Below, one piece after another: positions 6,679 through 12,829 of a DNA stretch of 15,227 nucleotides. A program made the position numbers and the translations under genes. The notes under the pieces are model-generated. The model was not told the origin of the DNA and did not search any database. It saw only the letters and a program-made list of their open reading frames with translations. How positions within the stretch are numbered: the first letter of the stretch is position 1; each line of letters starts with the position of its first letter. This stretch comes from PFJX01 sp038215555 (GTDB lineage Bacteria; Pseudomonadota; Gammaproteobacteria; Burkholderiales; Thiobacillaceae), in the NCBI GenBank assembly GCA_038215555.1, contig JBBQQT010000081.1, positions 1 to 15,227 of the forward strand, written 5' to 3'.

Positions 6679-8034
6679 CTATTTGGCCGCGCGGGCTTCT
6701 TTCAGCAGGCTATCGATGACCGCTTTCGCTTCATCGGTGTCCCATTCGATGGCGGTATTCACCGAGTAACGAATGTCGCCATTCCGGTCGAGCAGGAAAG
6801 TGCTCGGAAAAGCGAATACCCGCCAGCGGCCAGAGACCGCACCATCGCGATCAAGCAGCACGGGAAAATCGACATCGACCCGCTTCAGGAAGGCAAGCAC
6901 ATGTTCCGGGTCTTCCTTGAAATTGATCGAGACGATGCCGAAATCCTTCTTGTCATACGCCGCCGCCAGCCGGTTCATGGATGGAATTTCATGCACGCAG
7001 GGCGGGCACCAGGTTGCCCAGAAGTTGACCAGCGTGATGCGGCCATGGCTCTGACTCAGGTTTTGGGTTTTGCCATACGCGTCGGTCAAGCTGAAGCCGG
7101 GCGCGGGCTGACGCGGACGTTCGATCAGGCCGTATGCCGGCGCACTGGCTTTTTGCGCGGCTTCGCGCATGGCGAGCGGTTTTGCCGGCTTCTTGCTGGC
7201 AGCGAGCAAACGCGCTGCGGCTAGCAGTTGATCCGGTGTTTGACGAATCGCCTGTTCCACCGCCGTCGGCACTTTGCCGGCCATCGCTTGCAGACTCTCG
7301 CTGCGCGGCTTTTCGGTCTGCAACAGGTAGTAATCGCGAACCTCAGGCAGCAGCCAGGAATAGGCCGGGCTGCCCGCCGCATGCAGCGTTTTCAGCAAAC
7401 TCGGCAGCCGCGTCCGGTTCGAGCCCAGCGCCGGCTGCATGATCATCAACGGCATATTGGTGGCGGCGACAATTTCCATCAGCTCGGGATCTTCGCCAGC
7501 GACCGGCGTACCGCGATACAGGTTGGGGAAAAACACAACGCCGCCAGCCACGGCGTGCAGATCAGCGGTTTTGACCGCTTTGCCCGTTATGTCCACTTCT
7601 CCCGCCTGCACGCGCAACTGCCATTCACGCAAACCCTTGAGCAAGGGCACGGCCATGCGATCGCTTGCCACCAGCACGATAGGCCGCCGACCTTTGCCGA
7701 CCGCCGCATCGATCAGGCTGGCGACCGGCCCGCCGTCCATGTTGCGGATGGCTTCGGCGGTGCGCTCCAGCATCAAGGCATCGAGCAGATCGGCTTGCCA
7801 GACGCTGGCGCCATTTTTCGCCAGCTCGGCGGCCAGGCTGTCGGCACGCTTGTTTTCGCCATATTGGTTGAGCAACCAGATGAACAACGGGCCGCGATTC
7901 GTCTCGCCCCACAGCTTGATCTCGATCTTGTCGCCGTTGTTGGTCGTGATGCTGAATGCAGCCTGCGCTGGCAAGCAGAATACGATTAGCAGCAAGGCCA
8001 GAAAATTAATGATTCTGGACATCAATTTGGACAT
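6679..8034 (-). CDS. Secreted TlpA-like thiol-disulfide protein with N-terminal alpha/beta-hydrolase-like domain
   Basis: This 451-residue protein has a signal peptide (residues 1-25: basic MSKLMSR, hydrophobic INFLALLLIVFCL, then PAQA before the likely cut). A domain of about 280 residues follows, then a TlpA/ResA-type thioredoxin domain from about 310 onward with the active site WCPPC at 342-346 and cis-Pro410 in AFPSTF. It is therefore periplasmic, exported or lipid-free, and probably a thiol-disulfide reductase. The N-terminal part resembles an alpha/beta-hydrolase fold: strand GPLFIWLLNQYG, then RRPIVLVASDRMA where the nucleophile elbow should be. The elbow lacks Gly-X-Ser-X-Gly, so hydrolase activity is doubtful. 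Most TlpA-like proteins are 150-200 residues, so the fusion is the unusual part. The start is ATG 8034; ATG 8022 is an alternative. It heads the group with mutY and the MEKHLA gene. Confidence 0.82.
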   Translation of the reverse strand: MSKLMSRIINFLALLLIVFCLPAQAAFSITTNNGDKIEIKLWGETNRGPLFIWLLNQYGENKRADSLAAELAKNGASVWQADLLDALMLERTAEAIRNMDGGPVASLIDAAVGKGRRPIVLVASDRMAVPLLKGLREWQLRVQAGEVDITGKAVKTADLHAVAGGVVFFPNLYRGTPVAGEDPELMEIVAATNMPLMIMQPALGSNRTRLPSLLKTLHAAGSPAYSWLLPEVRDYYLLQTEKPRSESLQAMAGKVPTAVEQAIRQTPDQLLAAARLLAASKKPAKPLAMREAAQKASAPAYGLIERPRQPAPGFSLTDAYGKTQNLSQSHGRITLVNFWATWCPPCVHEIPSMNRLAAAYDKKDFGIVSINFKEDPEHVLAFLKRVDVDFPVLLDRDGAVSGRWRVFAFPSTFLLDRNGDIRYSVNTAIEWDTDEAKAVIDSLLKEARAAK

Positions 8035-8097
8035 CTATTCAGTACCCCAGAATTTACCGGCGTCGCGTCAACCGAAAAAATGACAGATTAGGGAATA

Positions 8098-8115
8098 TCG
8101 CCATCATTGTGGCGA
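8098..8115. promoter_or_regulatory. Inverted repeat upstream of the radical SAM gene
   Basis: TCGCCA-N6-TGGCGA is a perfect six-base-arm dyad in the 105-base gap between the divergent thioredoxin-like gene and the radical SAM gene, ending 24 bases before the latter's ATG. It could be a regulator binding site or a small leader hairpin. It is short and could arise by chance. Confidence 0.3.
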
Positions 8116-8139
8116 AATCGAGTGTGCCAGAATTCAGCC

Positions 8140-9063
8140 ATGACGACGCCCACTTCAACTCAGAAACCCACGCTGGATTCGACCTTGCAATCGACACCAT
8201 CCGGGACGTTGACCACGCGCAATCACGACCGCGACTGCGCCGGCATGACCTATGTCTATCCAGTGCTGTCGCGTCGCGCCGGCGGCATCTCGGTCGGCAT
8301 CAATCTGAATCCCAACAACGCCTGCAACTGGCGCTGCGTGTATTGCCAGGTGCCCAATTTGACGCGCGGCGGGCCGCCGCCAATCGATCTGACGCAACTG
8401 GAAGACGAGTTGCGGCGCATGCTGGACGATATCCTGCACGGCGATTTCATGATCCGCTCGGCGCCACCGGAAATGCGCCGGCTGAACGATGTCGCACTTT
8501 CCGGCAATGGAGAACCGACCAGCGCGCCGGAGTTTTCCAGCGTGGTCGATCTGATCGGCAAGGTGCTGGCCGATTTCGACCTGGCCAATTGCGACCAAGT
8601 CGGCAAGATCAAGCTGGTTTTGATCACCAATGGCAGCCTGGCGAACAAGCCTCAGGTGCAAGCCGGCTTGCGCAAGATGGCGCACTTGAACGGCGAGGTC
8701 TGGTTCAAGTTCGACCGCGCCACTCGCACCGGCCTGCAGCAGGTAAATGACACTGAAACCGAGCCGGAACGGCATTTTCAACGTCTGAAAAGTGTCGCCC
8801 AACTCTGCCCGACATGGATTCAGACCTGCATGTTCGGGTTTGATGGCGCGCCGCCGGCTGAGACTGAAATCGACGCCTGGCTGACCATGTTGGCACGCGC
8901 AAAGGCTGAAAACCTGCCGCTTCAGGGTGTACTGCTTTATGGTCTGGCGCGACACTCGCTGCAAGCCGAGTCAACCCGTCTCAGCCGCCTGCCGGAAGAA
9001 TGGCTGCGCGCGCTGGCGGCACGGGTGGAAAAACTGGGCTGGGCGGTTCAGGTCAGCGTCTGA
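8140..9063 (+). CDS. Radical SAM protein (COG0731-like), substrate unknown
   Basis: A radical S-adenosylmethionine enzyme of 307 residues. The 4Fe-4S/SAM motif Cys62-X3-Cys66-X2-Cys69 is in NNACNWRCVYCQ, and a GNGEPTS motif about 55 residues later is the expected Gly-Glu SAM-contact strand. The family is often annotated as resembling the archaeal wyosine synthetase TYW1 (COG0731), but bacteria lack that tRNA pathway, so the substrate is unknown. It has no extra iron-sulfur cysteine cluster that would suggest a SPASM domain. The start chosen is the ATG at 8140 (MTTPTSTQ); a TTG at 8107 would add 11 residues. The first 28 residues are Thr/Ser-rich and probably disordered, and similarity begins near HDRDCAGMTYVYP. 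It is convergent with the fhlB-like gene, whose stop lies only four bases away. Confidence 0.85.
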   Translation: MTTPTSTQKPTLDSTLQSTPSGTLTTRNHDRDCAGMTYVYPVLSRRAGGISVGINLNPNNACNWRCVYCQVPNLTRGGPPPIDLTQLEDELRRMLDDILHGDFMIRSAPPEMRRLNDVALSGNGEPTSAPEFSSVVDLIGKVLADFDLANCDQVGKIKLVLITNGSLANKPQVQAGLRKMAHLNGEVWFKFDRATRTGLQQVNDTETEPERHFQRLKSVAQLCPTWIQTCMFGFDGAPPAETEIDAWLTMLARAKAENLPLQGVLLYGLARHSLQAESTRLSRLPEEWLRALAARVEKLGWAVQVSV

Positions 9064-9067
9064 AACT

Positions 9068-9388
9068 TCAGCCAGGCAACGCTGGAGAATCCGTGCTTTC
9101 CATCCCGTTTTCAATTCGATACAACCAGGCCAGCAATTCCGCCACCGCGAGATACAACTCGGGCGGAATGCGTTCATCCATATCGACCTGCATCAGCAAC
9201 GAGAGCAATTCCGGCGATTCGTGCACATAAACGCCGGCCGCGCGTGCGCGCTGGATGATTTCATCGGCCAGCAAGCCGCGTCCCTTGGCCACCACACGCG
9301 GCGCGCCATCGGTGGCATCGTAAGCCAGGGCAACTGCCTCGGCGCGCTGGTCGTCCTTGCTGCGTCTGGACCGATCAGGCTTGGCCAT
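9068..9388 (-). CDS. FlhB C-terminal-domain-like protein (EscU/YscU/HrcU family, FhlB/FlhX type)
   Basis: This small 106-residue soluble protein corresponds to the cytoplasmic domain of the flagellar export switch FlhB, without its membrane part. Matching segments are AVALAYDATDGAPRVVAKGRGLLADEIIQRA, GVYVHESPELLSLLM and IPPELYLAVAELLAWLYR. The self-cleaving Asn-Pro-Thr-His motif of true FlhB is absent, so it cannot cleave itself. Related stand-alone proteins (FhlB, FlhX, YlqH) are found next to fliK and can partly replace the FlhB C-terminal domain in export-specificity switching. The start is the ATG at 9386-9388 (MAKPDRS), because GGAAGG lies five bases upstream; a GTG at 9394 would add two residues. 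It overlaps the 3' end of fliK by 14 bases and is the last gene of this operon. Confidence 0.85.
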   Translation of the reverse strand: MAKPDRSRRSKDDQRAEAVALAYDATDGAPRVVAKGRGLLADEIIQRARAAGVYVHESPELLSLLMQVDMDERIPPELYLAVAELLAWLYRIENGMESTDSPALPG

Positions 9389-10847
9389 GCCCACCTTCCA
9401 GCGCCTCGACTTGCGGATCGATCGCGTGCAATCCGTTCGCTTCCAGACCCTTGATCAGCAGGGGCAAGGCCACATTCAGCTTGTCCCGCGTTTCCGCCGT
9501 GTCGGCGCGCAAGCGAAGATGCAATTGGTCACCCGCCAAACCCAATTGCGCATGTACCTGGCCCAATCCGGGCAGCGTCAGGTTCAATTCCGTGCTCCAT
9601 TCCGCCGCGACCTCGCCGCCCTCGGCCTGGCCTTCACCGCCACCTTCTTCGCGCACCATCCATTCCATTGTCTGCCCCGGCCAGGCCAGGCCCTGCCAGA
9701 GAAAAGGCGCCCCCTCCAGCATCTGCAATTGCCGCCCGGCCATTCTGGCAGCAGCTTCCGGCATGCCATCGAGTTCCGCCAGACGCAGCGTAAGCGTATT
9801 TTCCTGCCCCAGACGCGCCTGCGGTTCACGCAGAATGGATTCCAGTGTCAGCGAGCCACGGCTCCATTTGGCCAGGTGAGACTCATAAAACAAGCCACTT
9901 TCCGACACGGTTTGCGACAAGCGCACCGGCAACATATGACGCGATGGTGACAGCAGTTCAACCAGCGTATTGGGTGACAACGTCGTACTGGCGGCAATTG
10001 AAGCACGCGGCGCATCAATAGCTTGACCAAGCAACCCGGTGTTTGGCCCGGTGAGCGTGGCGGTTATCGGCTGCAGGTTGGAATTGAAGCTTTGCAACAT
10101 CAGGACATTGGCGACGATGGGCCGTGAGACAACGCCGGCGACGGGCGCAGCGGTTGCTGTTGAAGAAGCGGCTGCTAGCGGCGGGTTCCCCGACTTCACT
10201 GTTTCCGATGTGACGGCCGCTCCCCGCACAGAGGCTGGCACAGTGGTAGACACCGCAACTGACAACGCACCTGCGGTAGCCGTCAGCTTGCTGGAAAGTC
10301 CTTCCGGACTTGCATTGATGAGCGGCAAATTGGCCGTTGCGGCGGCAGCCACCTTGGCGGAAGCGCTGGTTGTTGCTGCTGGAGCGGCCGACGGCGTTGC
10401 CATCGAAGTCAGTTTTGCCGCCGAGGCAGCCAAGGCGGCTGAAGTGGCTGGCGCTGTGGCCGAGGCAGCCGCTGCCGGTGCGCTGGCAGACGGTGATTGA
10501 GCAAGGCGCAGAAGCGCATTGACTTGCTGCGCCGTATTCGAAATCTGTACTTGCTGAACCGGAGTGATGGCGGCCTGGTTGAGCAGGAAGGTGGGGCGCG
10601 GCCCGGCGTTGAGGAAAGTCAGTCGAACACTGTCGCCAGGCTGCGTCTTGGCCGGCAAATTCATGTCCAGCAGCTGAGCCCCTACTTTGACCAGCTGGCG
10701 GCCGCTGGCCAGGTTATCGACCACCTTGCCTTCGTATTGCTGGCCCGGCTGAAACGGGGATGTCTGTGCCTTGTCGCCTTGCAGCAGCGCCACGCCCTGA
10801 TTCTTCACCCAGGACAGCAGCAGCTCGGGCAAGGCAGAGAGATTCAT
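9375..10847 (-). CDS. fliK: Flagellar hook-length control protein FliK
   Basis: FliK is secreted through the flagellar export apparatus, measures the hook and triggers the switch from hook to filament export by contacting FlhB. This 490-residue protein has a conserved N-terminus (about 1-110, QYEGKVVDNLASGRQLVKVG). A long Ala/Ser/Thr-rich low-complexity middle (about 115-245) serves as the flexible ruler. Next comes a conserved stretch with LSPSRHMLPVRL and SGLFYESHLAKWSRG, and the Flg_hook C-terminal domain (about 385-475, WSTELNLTLPGLGQVHAQLGL). The start at 10847 overlaps the stop of the DUF2802 gene by four bases (ATGA), and the 3' end overlaps the fhlB-like start. No other flagellar structural genes are in view, so this operon may stand apart from the main cluster. 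Confidence 0.88.
   Translation of the reverse strand: MNLSALPELLLSWVKNQGVALLQGDKAQTSPFQPGQQYEGKVVDNLASGRQLVKVGAQLLDMNLPAKTQPGDSVRLTFLNAGPRPTFLLNQAAITPVQQVQISNTAQQVNALLRLAQSPSASAPAAAASATAPATSAALAASAAKLTSMATPSAAPAATTSASAKVAAAATANLPLINASPEGLSSKLTATAGALSVAVSTTVPASVRGAAVTSETVKSGNPPLAAASSTATAAPVAGVVSRPIVANVLMLQSFNSNLQPITATLTGPNTGLLGQAIDAPRASIAASTTLSPNTLVELLSPSRHMLPVRLSQTVSESGLFYESHLAKWSRGSLTLESILREPQARLGQENTLTLRLAELDGMPEAAARMAGRQLQMLEGAPFLWQGLAWPGQTMEWMVREEGGGEGQAEGGEVAAEWSTELNLTLPGLGQVHAQLGLAGDQLHLRLRADTAETRDKLNVALPLLIKGLEANGLHAIDPQVEALEGGHGQA
10055..10505 (-). other. Ala/Ser/Thr-rich low-complexity segment of fliK
   Basis: This stretch of fliK encodes a run of Ala, Ser, Thr and Pro with few charged residues, rich in GCN codons. 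Its opposite strand stays open as an Ala-rich frame only because of that composition. Such regions change length easily between strains and in FliK help define ruler length. Boundaries are approximate. Confidence 0.7.
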
Positions 10848-11203
10848 GGCGACTGGTTTTCAGCGCGTTGCAGCGCAACGATCAATTCCGCTTCACCGCG
10901 CGAGATGCCCAGGCTGCCTGCCAGTTCCAGCGCCGGCGTGCCTTCCCGAGCCATGCGCTGGGCATCGGCATAGGTATTTGCGCGGGCGTCCAGACTGGAC
11001 CCCACTGGCGGCATGTCTTCCAGCGCTTGCAGACGTTGTTTCAATATCTCGATTTCCGTCTCCAGCGCCTTGATTCGTTTCTCGCTTGGCGCGACGTCCT
11101 TGCCGCGGCGTGAAAACAACCAGACCTCAAGCAGATAGACCAGGCTGGCCAGAATCACTGCCAGTAACAACTCGCGGCCGGTAAAAACAAAATTTTCGAG
11201 CAT
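10844..11203 (-). CDS. DUF2802 domain-containing membrane protein
   Basis: This 119-residue protein has one N-terminal transmembrane helix (about residues 11-31, ELLLAVILASLVYLLEVWLF). A charged coiled coil follows (about 40-65, SEKRIKALETEIEILKQRLQALED), then the DUF2802 domain (about 75-115) with YADAQRMAREGTPALELAGSLGISRGEAELIVAL, a small helix-turn-helix-like fold. DUF2802 proteins are typically encoded beside flagellar or chemotaxis genes in Beta- and Gammaproteobacteria, and their function is not established. The stop overlaps the fliK start by four bases (ATGA), indicating translational coupling, so it probably heads the three-gene flagellar operon. The start is the ATG at 11201-11203; no strong ribosome binding site is seen, only GAGAG well upstream. 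Confidence 0.85.
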   Translation of the reverse strand: MLENFVFTGRELLLAVILASLVYLLEVWLFSRRGKDVAPSEKRIKALETEIEILKQRLQALEDMPPVGSSLDARANTYADAQRMAREGTPALELAGSLGISRGEAELIVALQRAENQSP

Positions 11204-11312
11204 GTTTGAAGTGGCTCTCAGAAAAGAGGGGGTATCGAAGGGCGTATTCCGTTGCCAGAGTTACGGCAGCAAGCCTGATTTCTTTAACCGAGCAGGGCGA
11301 TACTGATTCAAC

Positions 11313-11340
11313 CACGACTCAAACACGACTCAAACACGCG
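11313..11340. repeat. 11-base tandem repeat at the 3' end of cbpA
   Basis: CACGACTCAAA occurs at 11313-11323 and 11324-11334, followed by the partial unit CACG. The repeat straddles the cbpA stop codon at 11330-11332 (minus strand), so a slippage event would move the stop. The rest of the 126-base gap to the DUF2802 gene (11204-11329) contains no gene I can support. Confidence 0.65.
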
Positions 11341-12271
11341 GAAAAGCCGGCCGGGGATCAAACGTCGACAACGTCTGCAGACGTTCATACAAATCACGCT
11401 CCTCTTGGCTCAAACTCGGCGGAAGAACAATCTGCAATTGGACAAAGAAGTCACCCGTGCCATCGCTTGCCGGCATGCCGCGCCCGGTCAGTCTGAGTTT
11501 CTGGCCACTGCGCGCGCCAACTGGCACCTTCAGACGCAGATTCCCGGATAGCGTCGGCACGGTCAACGTTGTTCCCAGCGCGGCTTCCGAAGGCGTAACA
11601 GGCGTATCCAGATAGATGTCCTTGCCTTCAAGGCGATACAACGAGTGCAGAGCAATCTGCAACGTCAACAGCAGGTTGCCCGCCGGCCCGCCCATCGGGG
11701 AAAGTTCACCCTTACCGGCAAGCCGCAGCCGCTGCCCCGGCAAAGAACCCGCCGGGATACGCATCTTCACGCTGTTCTGGCCGCCTGCCTGCGCTCTGCC
11801 CGGCAGGGAAATCTGTTTTTCACAACCAAGAAATGCCTCTTCCAGGCTCAAAGTCAGGGTCGCCTCGATATCCTGTCCGCGCGGCGCGCTGCGACTGCGG
11901 CGATGCGCGCCCCCCGGCTGGCCGCCGCCACCCGTATCACCACCAAACATCTGCGAGAAGAAATCAGAGAAGTCCATGCCGGAAAAATCAGCTCCCCCGG
12001 CAGAACGCGCGCCTCGACCACCCCAGTTTGGCGGCGGCCGGAAATCCTGGCCGGGCTGGTAGTAGCCCAATTGGTCGTAAGCACTTCGTTTCTCGGGATC
12101 GCTCAGCACCTCATTGGCTTCGTTGATGTCCTTGAATTTTTCCTCCGCACCAGTCTCTTTGGAAACGTCAGGATGAAACTTGCGCGCCTGCCGACGGTAG
12201 GCCTTCTTGATGTCCTCCGCTTTCGCATCGCGCGCAACCCCTAGTATTTTGTAGTAGTCCTTGTATTTCAT
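11330..12271 (-). CDS. cbpA: Curved-DNA-binding co-chaperone CbpA (DnaJ-like)
   Basis: A class II J-domain protein of 313 residues that stimulates DnaK and, in CbpA, also binds curved DNA in the nucleoid. The J domain (1-70) begins MKYKDYYKILGV and has the essential His-Pro-Asp at 33-35. A Gly/Phe/Asp-rich linker (about 78-125) contains GMDFSDFFSQMFGG. The DnaJ C-terminal substrate-binding domains follow. The zinc-finger CXXCXGXG repeats of true DnaJ are absent, which supports CbpA. The start is the ATG at 12271; the frame is open upstream to 12400, but the J domain begins here. The partner gene cbpM, often next to cbpA, is not in the gap after it. A sigma-32-like promoter sits just upstream. 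It is divergent from hfq across 155 bases. Confidence 0.92.
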   Translation of the reverse strand: MKYKDYYKILGVARDAKAEDIKKAYRRQARKFHPDVSKETGAEEKFKDINEANEVLSDPEKRSAYDQLGYYQPGQDFRPPPNWGGRGARSAGGADFSGMDFSDFFSQMFGGDTGGGGQPGGAHRRSRSAPRGQDIEATLTLSLEEAFLGCEKQISLPGRAQAGGQNSVKMRIPAGSLPGQRLRLAGKGELSPMGGPAGNLLLTLQIALHSLYRLEGKDIYLDTPVTPSEAALGTTLTVPTLSGNLRLKVPVGARSGQKLRLTGRGMPASDGTGDFFVQLQIVLPPSLSQEERDLYERLQTLSTFDPRPAFPRV

Positions 12272-12302
12272 GGCCTTGATATTTGCTGTTAACTCGTTAA
12301 AT

Positions 12303-12331
12303 AAATGGGGTGAAAATAAACAAACCTCAAG
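12303..12331 (-). promoter_or_regulatory. Predicted sigma-32 (RpoH) heat-shock promoter of cbpA
   Basis: Reading the minus strand, CTTGAGG (12331-12325), a 14-base spacer, and CCCCATTT (12310-12303) match the RpoH consensus CTTGAAA-N11-16-CCCCATNT in the core of both elements and in spacing. Transcription would start near 12296, giving a leader of about 25 bases before the cbpA ATG. J-domain proteins are classic RpoH targets, so position, orientation and gene agree. The match is seen directly; use in the cell is inferred. Confidence 0.65.
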
Positions 12332-12373
12332 TCGGGATAGAGGCTTGCAAAACCGCTGATTGGCTAGCTCGCG

Positions 12374-12382
12374 TGCTATCAT
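12374..12382 (+). promoter_or_regulatory. Possible extended -10 promoter element for hfq
   Basis: TGCTATCAT matches an extended -10 (TGN followed by TATAAT-like). It lies 44 bases before the hfq ATG. No good -35 lies at 16-18 bases upstream, which is tolerated by extended -10 promoters. Weak evidence on its own. An AGGAAA ribosome binding site sits about 9 bases before the ATG. Confidence 0.35.
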
Positions 12383-12426
12383 CCGCCCGCAACTTACCAC
12401 TAGAAATCATTCAGGAAACCATCCCG

Positions 12427-12678
12427 ATGAGCGAACGCATCAATCTGCAAGACCAGTTTCTCAATACGCTGCGCAAAGAGCACATGCATTGTTCCGTATT
12501 TCTTGTGAATGGAATCAAACTGGTTGGGAAAATCGAATCGTTCGACCAGTACATGGTTCTACTGCGCGGCAATGATCAAGCCGTGCAAGCCATTTTCAAA
12601 CACGCGATTTCGACCATCTCGCCAGCCAAACAAGTTTCGCTCGGCGGCTCACGGGAAGACGAAACACCCGGTACATGA
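12427..12678 (+). CDS. hfq: Divergent Hfq-family RNA chaperone
   Basis: An 83-residue Sm-like protein expected to form hexameric rings that pair small RNAs with mRNAs. It has NLQDQFLNTLRKEH (N-terminal helix and rim), Sm1 FLVNGIKLVGKIESFDQYM (25-43) and Sm2 FKHAISTISP (57-66). Differences from ordinary proteobacterial Hfq are: Gln10 where Pro is usual, Phe25 for the distal-face Tyr25, two extra residues in the loop before Sm2 (RGNDQAVQAI), Phe for Tyr in the YKHA motif, and ISP for VVP. The C-terminal tail is short and acidic. Gln8, Lys31, Gln41 and the KHA core are kept. Start: ATG 12427. It lacks miaA before and hflX after it, the normal hfq setting, so it may be a second copy (Hfq2-like). 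It is monocistronic and followed by a strong terminator. Confidence 0.88.
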   Translation: MSERINLQDQFLNTLRKEHMHCSVFLVNGIKLVGKIESFDQYMVLLRGNDQAVQAIFKHAISTISPAKQVSLGGSREDETPGT

Positions 12679-12684
12679 ACACAC

Positions 12685-12712
12685 CTGTCAGGGCCAGTTA
12701 ACGTACTGACAG
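12685..12712. repeat. Small inverted repeat after hfq
   Basis: CTGTCAG (12685-12691) and CTGACAG (12706-12712) are perfect seven-base arms around a 14-base loop, just past the hfq stop codon. There is no T-run, so it is not a classical terminator. It may stabilise the hfq mRNA end or be chance. A direct repeat of CAGTTAA also occurs here. Confidence 0.4.
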
Positions 12713-12722
12713 TTAATCGTAA

Positions 12723-12782
12723 GTTGACTCATCAAACAAAACGGGCACCACCTTGGCGCCCGTTTTTCTTTGATGAGTCAAC
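12723..12782. terminator. Bidirectional intrinsic terminator between hfq and napB
   Basis: The inner hairpin AAAACGGGCACCA / TGGCGCCCGTTTT (one mismatch, three-base loop) is followed by a T-run on the plus strand and by another on the minus strand, so it can stop transcription from both sides. It is enclosed by a second perfect 12-base inverted repeat, GTTGACTCATCA (12723-12734) with its reverse complement at 12771-12782. It serves hfq (plus) and the napGHB operon (minus). Confidence 0.88.
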
Positions 12783-12829
12783 GTCACCTGCCTCGCATGG
12801 CGTGCATGCGAGCAGTAACTGACCTTCGA

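Noticed and set aside
7228..7989. Plus-strand open frame of 253 codons opposite the thioredoxin-like gene
   Set aside because: The minus strand has a signal peptide and WCPPC thioredoxin domain; the plus frame has no family features.
10039..10500. Long Ala-rich open frame on the plus strand opposite fliK
   Set aside because: It mirrors the Ala/Ser-rich, GCN-codon-rich middle of FliK on the other strand; it has no ribosome binding site or recognisable domain.
11127..11315. Small minus-strand frame (62 codons) in the gap after cbpA, considered as cbpM
   Set aside because: Too short, overlaps the start of the DUF2802 gene, and shows no MerR-like CbpM helix pattern.
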